The notes beneath the pieces are model-generated. The model did not search any database, was not told the origin of the DNA, and saw nothing but the letters and a program-made list of their open reading frames with translations. Positions 1 through 6,259 of a stretch of 12,439 nt of DNA are shown here, piece by piece (positions within the stretch are counted from its first letter, which is position 1; the number at the start of each line of letters is the position of its first letter). Location of the stretch: contig JALNXH010000043.1 of the NCBI GenBank assembly GCA_023230455.1, positions 1 to 12,439 of the forward strand, given 5' to 3'. Both the position numbers and the translations under genes were made by a program. Origin of the DNA: Rhodocyclaceae bacterium. Its GTDB lineage: Bacteria; Pseudomonadota; Gammaproteobacteria; Burkholderiales; Rhodocyclaceae.

Positions 1-11
1 AGGGACCCAAG

Positions 12-1175
12 ATGATCGAACGACGTTTATTTTCGCTGGAGCATGAGCAATTCCGGGAGACGGTGAAGAAGTTCATTGACCGGGAGATTCGTCCATACCA
101 TTACCAGTGGGAAGAAGACGGGATCGTGCCGCGGGGGTTGTGGTTGAAGGCGGGGGAAGCGGGACTGCTGTGCTGTACGGTTCCGGAGGAATACGGTGGG
201 TTGGGGCTGGACTACCTGTTCGATGTGGTGGTGTTCGAAGAGATGGCCAAGAGCGGTTTCACCGGGCCGGGCTTCATGATCCACTGCGATCTGGTGGCGA
301 CCTACCTGAAGTCGTTCGGTACGGAAGAACAGAAGCGCCACTGGCTGCCGAAGATGGTCAGCGGCGAGGCGATTGGTGCGCTGGGCATGACGGAACCCCA
401 CGCCGGGTCGGACCTGAAGGCGATCCGCACCCGCGCCGTGCGCGACGGCGACGACTTCGTGATCAACGGCCAGAAGGTGTTCATCTCCAACGGCCAGTTG
501 TGCAACCTGATCGTGCTGGCGACCAAGACCGACAGCGCCGCCGGCGCCAAGGGGGTGACCCTGTTCCTGGTTGATACCAGCCTGCCGGGTTTCAAGCGCG
601 GCAAGAACCTCGACAAGCTGGGCATGAAGGCCCAGGACACCTCGGAGTTGTTCTTCGAAGACCTGCGCGTTCCGGCCAGCGCCATGCTGGGCGGTGAAGG
701 CCAGGGTTTCGCCCTGATGATGACCAAGCTGGCGCAGGAACGTCTGGCCCAGGCGATCCGTTCGGCGGCGGTGGCCGAGGAGGTGATCGAGTACACCGCC
801 GATTACACGGCCCAGCGCGAAGCCTTCGGCAAGACCATTGCCGATTTCCAGAACACCCAGTTCAAGCTGGCCGAACTGAAGACCGAAGCGGTGATCGGCC
901 GGGTGTTCACCGACCGCTGCATCGAGCAGTTCATGGACGGCAAGCTCAGCGCGATCGATGCGGCGATGGCCAAGATGTGGCTGTCGAACCTGCACTGCAA
1001 GGTGGTGGACGAGTGTCTGCAGTTGTTCGGTGGCTGGGGCTATATGTGGGAATACCCGATCGCCCGGGCCTATGCCGACGCCCGCATCATCAAGATCGCC
1101 GGCGGTTCCATCGAGATCATGAAACATCTTATCGGCCGCGATCTGTTCGAGGGCAAGAAGCCCAATCGCAGTTAG
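12..1175 (+). CDS. Acyl-CoA dehydrogenase, long-chain (ACADL-like) type
   Basis: FAD-dependent dehydrogenase expected to make 2-enoyl-CoA from acyl-CoA in the cytoplasm, passing electrons to ETF. The 387 residues match the usual 380-400. The family signature GMTEPHAGSDL lies at 125-135 and the C-terminal block LFGGWGYMWEYPIARAY at 338-354. At the position of the common catalytic glutamate (Glu376 of MCAD, in YEGTSEI) this protein has Gly364 (IAGGSIEI). Instead Glu243 in LAQERLAQA aligns with the helix-G catalytic glutamate of long-chain and isovaleryl-CoA dehydrogenases. That points to a long-chain or branched/bulky acyl-CoA substrate; the exact substrate is unknown. The start has AGGGA at 1-5, six bases upstream. 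It lies 116 bp before the alkB-like operon on the same strand. Arg and Gly codons in roughly the first 85 codons (no CGC or GGC) differ from the rest, where these two dominate. Confidence 0.93.
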   Translation: MIERRLFSLEHEQFRETVKKFIDREIRPYHYQWEEDGIVPRGLWLKAGEAGLLCCTVPEEYGGLGLDYLFDVVVFEEMAKSGFTGPGFMIHCDLVATYLKSFGTEEQKRHWLPKMVSGEAIGALGMTEPHAGSDLKAIRTRAVRDGDDFVINGQKVFISNGQLCNLIVLATKTDSAAGAKGVTLFLVDTSLPGFKRGKNLDKLGMKAQDTSELFFEDLRVPASAMLGGEGQGFALMMTKLAQERLAQAIRSAAVAEEVIEYTADYTAQREAFGKTIADFQNTQFKLAELKTEAVIGRVFTDRCIEQFMDGKLSAIDAAMAKMWLSNLHCKVVDECLQLFGGWGYMWEYPIARAYADARIIKIAGGSIEIMKHLIGRDLFEGKKPNRS

Positions 1176-1191
1176 TGCCCGTCCCGGGCAC
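1175..1191 (+). terminator. Short GC-rich hairpin after the acyl-CoA dehydrogenase stop
   Basis: GTGCCC (1175-1180) pairs perfectly with GGGCAC (1186-1191) over a 5-base loop, directly overlapping the last base of the stop codon. No T tract follows, so it could be a weak or Rho-assisted terminator or a 3' mRNA-stabilising stem rather than a classical intrinsic terminator. Confidence 0.3.
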
Positions 1192-1244
1192 CGTCTCCGC
1201 CCGGGCCGGTAATTTGGTTTAGAGTGCAAACATAACTATTGAGA

Positions 1245-1260
1245 GCTTCTCTTAAGAAGC
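1245..1260 (+). promoter_or_regulatory. Perfect inverted repeat in the leader of the alkB-like operon
   Basis: GCTTCT (1245-1250) and AGAAGC (1255-1260) form a perfect 6-bp inverted repeat around CTTA, 16 bases before the AGAGGAG ribosome-binding site at 1277-1283. It may be a short 5' UTR stem or a protein-binding palindrome. The flanking 1211-1242 is AT-richer than its surroundings and would suit a promoter, but no convincing -35/-10 pair is visible. Confidence 0.3.
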
Positions 1261-1291
1261 CTCGGCTAACCCCAACAGAGGAGTTTCAATC

Positions 1292-2404
1292 ATGTTCGAC
1301 TATATAAAGTATTACCTCTCCGTCCTGATCCAACTGATTACCGCCGCCGGTTTCGTGCTCGGCGGCAACTACGTCTGGCTGGGTGTCGCCACCTTGCCGG
1401 CACTGGCCGTTATCGACAGTCTGCTGCCGCTCGATTTCACCCCGCGGAGAATAGCCAACCGCGCGCTGGCCTACGTTCCAGTGTGGATCAGCACCCTGCT
1501 CGGCCCGCTGTTGTATGTGATCATGGCCTGGCATGTGGCACACCACGACCTGACCGCGACACAAATGGTGGGGGCGGTACTCGGCGTCGGCTGGATGTCG
1601 GTACTGCCGTTCGTCCCGGCGTCCCATGAGCTGTATCACCAACGCGGCGCACTGGCGCGTTTCATCGGCCACTATTCGCAAGTCTGCTACCTCGACTGCA
1701 CCCGCGACATCGGCCATGTGGTGGGTCACCATATCAACGTTGGCACGGTCAAGGACAGCGACACCGCTGCACGCGGCGAAACGCTTTACAGCTTCGCCCC
1801 GAAAGCGGTCTGGCGCACGACCATCGATTGCCAGCAGACGGAGTCGGATGCGCTTGAGAAGCGCGGTCTGGGGCGTTGGTCGCTACAGCATCGGCTGTGG
1901 AAGGCAATCCTCGCCCAATTCGTGTTTCAGACCGCCCTGTACACCCTCGGCGGCTGGCCGGCGGTCGGTTTGGCGCTGGCGGCGATGATCCTGGCGCGGT
2001 TCTGGATCGAGACGTTCAATTATTTTCAGCACTACGGCCAAGTGCGGGTGGTAGGCACTCCGATTGAGCGGCGTCATGTGTGGAACCACTTGGCCCCGCT
2101 GTCGCGCCTGACTGCCTTCGAGATTACCAACCACGCGGATCACCACCTGAATTCCTACACGCCGTTCTACGCGCTCAAACCCGACGCAACGGCAATCCGC
2201 ATGCCCAGCGTATTCTTCTGCTTCTTTGCCGCGATGATCCCGCCGCTATGGTTCGAAGGCATCATCAAACCCGCGCTCAAACGCTGGGATCTTGAGTACG
2301 CTACGGCGGATGAACGGGCGCTCGCCAGGGAACAAAATCGGCGCGCCGGCTGGCCCGACTGGTTTACCTCCAGCGCCAACCTTAAACCGCAAGTCCAAAA
2401 CTGA
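1292..2404 (+). CDS. Membrane di-iron alkane/aryl-alkyl monooxygenase (AlkB/XylM type)
   Basis: Integral membrane di-iron hydroxylase that uses O2 and reductant to hydroxylate a terminal or methyl carbon. The histidine boxes are visible: HELYHQR at 112-118, GHVVGHH at 141-147, NYFQHYG at 243-249 and HADHH at 281-285, plus a conserved-looking HVWNH at 262-266. Hydrophobic stretches at about 8-45, 60-82, 92-110, 206-236 and 305-325 fit the multi-pass fold. At 370 residues it is shorter than typical AlkB (about 400) and close to XylM or p-cymene monooxygenase, so the substrate cannot be fixed. Box 2 has Gly where AlkB has Glu (EHxxGHH). The start is supported by AGAGGAG at 1277-1283. It is the first gene of an operon with the crotonase 42 bp and the synthetase further downstream. 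No rubredoxin or reductase partner is encoded here. It could also be annotated as a fatty acid desaturase superfamily member. Confidence 0.88.
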   Translation: MFDYIKYYLSVLIQLITAAGFVLGGNYVWLGVATLPALAVIDSLLPLDFTPRRIANRALAYVPVWISTLLGPLLYVIMAWHVAHHDLTATQMVGAVLGVGWMSVLPFVPASHELYHQRGALARFIGHYSQVCYLDCTRDIGHVVGHHINVGTVKDSDTAARGETLYSFAPKAVWRTTIDCQQTESDALEKRGLGRWSLQHRLWKAILAQFVFQTALYTLGGWPAVGLALAAMILARFWIETFNYFQHYGQVRVVGTPIERRHVWNHLAPLSRLTAFEITNHADHHLNSYTPFYALKPDATAIRMPSVFFCFFAAMIPPLWFEGIIKPALKRWDLEYATADERALAREQNRRAGWPDWFTSSANLKPQVQN

Positions 2405-2446
2405 CGGGGACATCATCCCCGACCTACACAAGGAGCGAGAACAAGC

Positions 2447-3238
2447 ATGTCTGCATACAAGTCCATCGACCTCACCGTATCCGAAGGGATCGCCCGCCTC
2501 ACCCTCAACCAGCCTGAACTCGGCAATCCGGTCAACGAACTCTTTTGCGACGAATGGCCACACGCCATCAATGAACTGGCGTCGCGCAAAGACGTCCGCG
2601 CCGTGTTGTTCAGCGCCAACGGAAAATTCTTCAGCGTCGGCGGCGACATCGCCATGTTTACCCAAACGCTGGACCAATTACCCGCCAACATCCTCAAGTG
2701 GACGGTCGGATTCCATGCCGGCATGGCGCGCCTGGCCCGCATCGATGCGCCCGTTGTTGCCGCAGTGCATGCGACGGCGGTGGGGGGGGCAGTTTCAATG
2801 CTAGCCGCCTGCGACGCCGTATATTGCGGTCGTTCAGTCACGCTGGGTTCGGGTTATTCGCTGATTGGCTACAGTTGCGATGGCGGCGCCTCGGTGGCGC
2901 TTTCCACACGAATGGGGTTGGCACGCGCGCGACGCTTCATTCTGATGGGGGAAACACTGACTGCCGAAGAAGCCGAGCGCTGCGGGTTGGTGGACTTTGT
3001 AGTGGATGACAACGCGGTACTCGCCGAGGCAGAGAAGAGAGCGGCGCGCCTGGCAAAAGGTCCGACCCGTGCCTATGGAGAAATCCGCCGGCTTTTTGCC
3101 AAGGCGTTTACCCAGTCGCTGGAAAGCCAGCTTGAAGACGAGGCGCAAGCACTCAGCCGGATGGCAGGCACCGCCGATGCACGCGAAGGCCTGACAGCCT
3201 TTATGCAAAAGCGTAAACCGACCTTCACCGGAAACTGA
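2447..3238 (+). CDS. Crotonase-fold (enoyl-CoA hydratase/isomerase family) protein with altered active site
   Basis: 263 residues, the usual length for a single-domain crotonase acting on CoA thioesters. Oxyanion-hole regions are present: SANGKFFSVGGDIAMF at 56-71 and APVVAAVHATAVGGAVS at 101-117. Aligned by eye with rat mitochondrial hydratase, the two catalytic glutamates (Glu144 in GGCE, Glu164 in QPE) become Ser117 and Tyr137. Asp145, eight residues after Tyr137, falls where dienoyl-CoA isomerase has Asp204 and 4-chlorobenzoyl-CoA dehalogenase has its catalytic Asp. So the protein is unlikely to be an ordinary syn-hydratase; an isomerase, hydrolase or lyase role is possible. The ribosome-binding site AGGAG is at 2431-2435, 11 bases before ATG. 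It sits between the hydroxylase and the CoA ligase with 42- and 45-bp gaps, so co-transcription is likely. A run of eight G at 2782-2789 encodes the oxyanion-hole glycines. Confidence 0.88.
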   Translation: MSAYKSIDLTVSEGIARLTLNQPELGNPVNELFCDEWPHAINELASRKDVRAVLFSANGKFFSVGGDIAMFTQTLDQLPANILKWTVGFHAGMARLARIDAPVVAAVHATAVGGAVSMLAACDAVYCGRSVTLGSGYSLIGYSCDGGASVALSTRMGLARARRFILMGETLTAEEAERCGLVDFVVDDNAVLAEAEKRAARLAKGPTRAYGEIRRLFAKAFTQSLESQLEDEAQALSRMAGTADAREGLTAFMQKRKPTFTGN

Positions 3239-3283
3239 TTCCGATTTTCCCGACCAACACGACGACAGACGGAGACGTACTCT

Positions 3284-4840
3284 ATGTGGTTGTATGCCGA
3301 AATAAAAACACTGGCCGACATTCCAAGGTACTACGCACGGAAAACGGGAGACAAGAAAGCGCTGATCCTGGGCGACCGGTCAAAGACTTTCCGCGAGCTT
3401 GACCTGATATCCAACCGGGTAGCCAATGCCATCATCGCTGGCGGCATTCAACCTCGGGCGCATGTTTCCTTCATCGGCAAGAACTCCTTTCAGTTCTTCG
3501 AAGTGCTTTTCGGTGCAACCAAGGCTGGATGCGCCATGTCGCCGCTCAACTGGCGGCTGACGGCCCACGAACTGGCCGAGGTCATCGACGATTCGCAGAC
3601 GCCGCTTATCGTCGTCGACCGCGAATATCGCGAGTTGATGAACGACGTGAAGGCGCGGACAACGTCCAAGTTCGCCACCGTCGAATTCGATTCGACATCG
3701 ACCGAGCCGTCGGAATACGACGCCCGGCTGGCACAGGCAGGCGACACCGATCCCAAGGTGGCGATCCAGCCGCAGGACACGGCCTTGCTGCTGTATACAT
3801 CGGGCACCACCGGCAAGCCGAAGGGTGTCCAGATTACACACGAAGGGCTGTATTACCAGCGTCTCTGCGAACATCTCGAGCCAGCCTACAACTGGCTGCC
3901 CAACGATGTGATGATGCTGGTGATGCCGAATTTCCATCTGGTGGGAACCGGACTTTCGATACAAGGCATCTATAACGGCGCAACGATTTCGATGTTGCCG
4001 GCCATGGACGTGCCGAAGCTGCTCGAAACCATCGAGCGCGACCACCCGACGATCTGCTGCCTGGTGCCTACGGCAATTCAGATGATGGTCGACCATCCGA
4101 AAGCCAAGGAAACCGATTTTTCCTCGCTGCGCCTGATCATGTATGCCGGTTCATCGATCGGCATGGAACTGCTCAAGCGCGCCATCAAGCAAACAGGCTG
4201 CAAGTTCATGCAATTCTACGGCGCGACCGAATCATCGGGCGCCGTGACCCTGCTGCGACCGGAGCAACACGACCTCAACAGCGAACAGAAGCTGAAGTCC
4301 TGCGGTACTCCCCTGCCGCTGATGGAAATCAAGATCGTCGATGCCAACGGCAATGAAGTCGAACCAGGCCAGATCGGCGAGTTCTATATCAAGTCGCCAA
4401 CGTTGTTCAAAGGCTACTGGGGGCAACCGGAAACCACCGCTGCTGCGTTGAAGGACGGCTGGTATCACGCAGGCGACGCCGGTTATCGCGATGCAGACGG
4501 TTTGCACTACATCGTCGACCGGGTAAAGGACATGATCATCACCGGCGGCGAAAATGTGTACTCGACCGAAGTGGAGCAGGCGCTATGCAAGCATCCCGCC
4601 GTCGGTCAGGCCGCCGTCGTCGGCGTACCGGACGAACGTTGGGGCGAGAAAGTAACGGCACTGGTGATTCTCGCCACCGGCCAGTCGGCGACCGAAGAAG
4701 AATTGATCGCCCATTGCCGCGAACTGATCGCCGGCTACAAAGTACCCAAAATGATCAAGTTCCTGAGCAGTTTCCCGATGACGCCTTCGGGCAAGGTGCT
4801 GAAGCGCGATCTCCGCGAACAATTGGCGAGCGGCGGATAG
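3284..4840 (+). CDS. Acyl-CoA synthetase (ANL superfamily, FadD-like)
   Basis: ATP-dependent ligase that forms an acyl-CoA through an acyl-adenylate in the cytoplasm; it would activate the carboxylate made from a hydroxylated side chain. The 518 residues are standard. ANL motifs appear in order: P-loop YTSGTTGKPKG at 171-181, FYGATE at 311-316, WYHAGD at 393-398 (ribose-binding Asp398), the hinge DRVKDMIITGGENVY at 412-426, and PSGKVLKRDL at 501-510 with catalytic Lys504. All key residues look intact. GGAG at 3271-3274 lies nine bases before ATG. It is the last gene of the hydroxylase-crotonase-ligase operon, with the terminator at 4868-4902. Substrate choice (fatty, aromatic-alkanoic, terpenoid or steroid acid) cannot be read from the sequence. 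A medium/long-chain or bulky acid ligase is the best reading from context. Confidence 0.93.
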   Translation: MWLYAEIKTLADIPRYYARKTGDKKALILGDRSKTFRELDLISNRVANAIIAGGIQPRAHVSFIGKNSFQFFEVLFGATKAGCAMSPLNWRLTAHELAEVIDDSQTPLIVVDREYRELMNDVKARTTSKFATVEFDSTSTEPSEYDARLAQAGDTDPKVAIQPQDTALLLYTSGTTGKPKGVQITHEGLYYQRLCEHLEPAYNWLPNDVMMLVMPNFHLVGTGLSIQGIYNGATISMLPAMDVPKLLETIERDHPTICCLVPTAIQMMVDHPKAKETDFSSLRLIMYAGSSIGMELLKRAIKQTGCKFMQFYGATESSGAVTLLRPEQHDLNSEQKLKSCGTPLPLMEIKIVDANGNEVEPGQIGEFYIKSPTLFKGYWGQPETTAAALKDGWYHAGDAGYRDADGLHYIVDRVKDMIITGGENVYSTEVEQALCKHPAVGQAAVVGVPDERWGEKVTALVILATGQSATEEELIAHCRELIAGYKVPKMIKFLSSFPMTPSGKVLKRDLREQLASGG

Positions 4841-4867
4841 CGCAACCGACCCGCTCGTTCAACGCGG

Positions 4868-4902
4868 AAAAGGGTGCAACCGACGGTTGCACCCTTTTTT
4901 TT
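4868..4902 (+). terminator. Strong intrinsic terminator of the alkB-like operon
   Basis: A perfect 10-bp stem, GGGTGCAACC (4872-4881) with GGTTGCACCC (4885-4894), over a GAC loop, followed by eight T (4895-4902) and preceded by four A. The A/T flanks make it potentially bidirectional, but the convergent SDR gene ends about 180 bp away with the repeat in between. Confidence 0.95.
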
Positions 4903-4933
4903 ACATCCAGGGAGTACCCGATTAAGTACCCTA

Positions 4934-5027
4934 CCGTTCGGGCTGAGCCCTTCGACTTTGCTCAGGACAGGCCTGTCGAAGCCCAGTGCTGGAGCGGCTT
5001 ACGCTTCGACAAGCCCGGCGCGAACGG
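4934..5027. repeat. Intergenic palindromic repeat (REP-like) between convergent genes
   Basis: The outer arms CCGTTCG (4934-4940) and CGAACGG (5021-5027) are perfect inverses. Inner arms TGTCGAAGC (4974-4982) and GCTTCGACA (5003-5011) are also perfect inverses, and CTTCGAC (4950-4956) pairs with GTCGAAG (4975-4981). The words TTCGAC, GCTCAGGACAGG and CCGTTCGGGCTGAG are typical of dispersed extragenic repeats in many betaproteobacterial genomes (recalled, not searched). It fills the gap between the synthetase terminator and the SDR stop. It may stabilise or end the SDR transcript, for which no T-tract terminator is visible. No transposase is present. Confidence 0.75.
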
Positions 5028-5078
5028 GAGACTTATTCAGCCTTCCTTAATTCCTCTTCTAACACTGCCGGACCGTAG

Positions 5079-6008
5079 TTAGACCGGATCCCAGGTGAAC
5101 ACGTCGCCCGAACGGTGCAGCGGATAGAAGTCGTTCTGGAACATCGGGAACACGCGGTCGATGATGGACTCCGGGGTCCAGCCGTCCGATGTATGAGCGG
5201 TACGGATCGGGCGCGACTGAGAGAACAGATAGATTTCGTTGTTGCGCACACCAAAGATCTGACCATTGACGCCCTTGGCCTGGTCGCTGGCAAGCGCGGC
5301 AACGAACGGCGCGATCTTTTCCGGAATCAGCTTCTTCAGACCTTCGACGCGCTTCTTCTGCTCTTCGGTCTCGCTCGGAATCGAGCTGACCATGCGCGTC
5401 CAGGCCCACGGCGCAACAGCATTGGAGCGGACATTGAAGCGCTGCATGTCCATCGCGATGGCCTTCGACATGGCGGCAACGCCGAGTTTGGCGGCGCAGT
5501 AATTGACCTGACCGAAATTGCCGATCAGGCCGGAGCTCGACGTGATCTGCACATAGCAACCGCTGTTCTGCTCCTTGAAATGCGGAGCGGCAGCACGGCT
5601 GACATAGAACACACCGTTCATATTGACGTTGATGACGGCTTCGTACTCGTCCTTGGTCATGCGATGGAAGATGGTGTCGCGCAGGATGCCGGCATTGTTG
5701 ACGACGATATCGATGCGGCCGAAGGTGTCGATCGCGGTCTGCACCATCGCATGGGCCTGATCCCAGTCGGCGACCGAATTGCCGTCGGCAACCGCATTCC
5801 CGCCGGCACGCTTGATCTCCTCGACGACGGATTGTGCGGGCGACTGGTCGCCGCCTTCGCCTCCGATCGACGCGCCGACATCGTTGACCACCACGCTGGC
5901 GCCGCAAGCCGCCAGCTCCAGCGCAATGCCACGGCCGACACCACGGCCGGCTCCGGTAACCAAGGCAACCTTGCCTTCAAGCAGTTTGGAATGTGTTTGA
6001 GTGTTCAT
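5079..6008 (-). CDS. SDR-family (3R)-hydroxyacyl-CoA dehydrogenase-like oxidoreductase (MFE-2 type)
   Basis: Short-chain dehydrogenase, probably oxidising a 3-hydroxyacyl-CoA with NAD+ in the cytoplasm. The Rossmann motif TGAGRGVG is at 18-25 and Asp43 after strand 2 (VVVNDVG) favours NAD+. NNAG is at 104-107, the serine cluster TSSSG at 156-160, and the YCAAK catalytic pair gives Tyr170 and Lys174. The insert after VVVND, the word NNAGILRD and GNFGQVNYCAAKLG closely resemble the dehydrogenase domain of peroxisomal MFE-2 and mycobacterial ChsB1, which acts in cholesterol side-chain beta-oxidation (family knowledge). A C-terminal tail of about 45 residues after 265 extends past the core fold. 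ATG at 6008 has no clear Shine-Dalgarno, though the N-terminus fits the family. It is downstream of the regulator on the same strand with a 251-bp gap, convergent with the synthetase. An alcohol dehydrogenase role on a hydroxylated substrate is an alternative. Confidence 0.88.
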   Translation of the reverse strand: MNTQTHSKLLEGKVALVTGAGRGVGRGIALELAACGASVVVNDVGASIGGEGGDQSPAQSVVEEIKRAGGNAVADGNSVADWDQAHAMVQTAIDTFGRIDIVVNNAGILRDTIFHRMTKDEYEAVINVNMNGVFYVSRAAAPHFKEQNSGCYVQITSSSGLIGNFGQVNYCAAKLGVAAMSKAIAMDMQRFNVRSNAVAPWAWTRMVSSIPSETEEQKKRVEGLKKLIPEKIAPFVAALASDQAKGVNGQIFGVRNNEIYLFSQSRPIRTAHTSDGWTPESIIDRVFPMFQNDFYPLHRSGDVFTWDPV

Positions 6009-6118
6009 AATTGAGTTTGGGCAGTAAGAATAAAGAGTAGCGCGCTGGCCTCGGTATCAAGGCCATCCTTCCGGTTTCGATAGCACGGACGGCTAACGAA
6101 ACGATCAGGATCGAAACT
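6009..6118 (-). promoter_or_regulatory. Putative SDR promoter region with spaced inverted repeat
   Basis: GTTTCGAT (6074-6081) and ATCGAAAC (6110-6117) are perfect inverses separated by 28 bases, and a related CGAAACGAT lies between them at 6097-6105. Downstream on the - strand, TTGATA (complement of 6055-6060) could be a -35 box with an AT-rich stretch around 6026-6042 as a weak -10. The repeat would then sit where an activator normally binds. This is inferred from pattern alone. Confidence 0.3.
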
Positions 6119-6190
6119 GCCTGCCGGCTACGGCGCGCCAAGGGAGGTAGATGTTACCAAGCCGGATAGTATGCCAACAAGCCCATCGAT

Positions 6191-6212
6191 CGGCCCCCCA
6201 ATGAGGGGGCCG
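6191..6212 (-). terminator. Strong GC hairpin downstream of the regulator gene
   Basis: CGGCCCCC (6191-6198) pairs perfectly with GGGGGCCG (6205-6212) around a 6-base loop, about 48 bases past the regulator stop on the - strand. No T run follows in that direction, so it may be a Rho-assisted or attenuating structure, or a 3' stabiliser, rather than a classical terminator. Confidence 0.4.
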
Positions 6213-6259
6213 CAGACGGCGCAACACGGGGAGCGCCTGGGAAGCCTTATTTTCTGCGC

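Noticed and set aside
27..1229. A 400-codon open frame on the - strand opposite the acyl-CoA dehydrogenase
   Set aside because: Antisense shadow: rich in His, Arg, Gly and Leu with no family motif, while the + strand encodes a full acyl-CoA dehydrogenase.
4585..5082. A + strand frame overlapping the synthetase end and reading into the intergenic repeat
   Set aside because: It crosses the terminator and translates the palindromic repeat into FDFAQDRPVEA-like sequence, a familiar artefact of such repeats.
5115..6014. A 299-codon + strand open frame opposite the SDR
   Set aside because: The - strand frame carries the complete SDR motif set; the + strand product has no recognisable domain.
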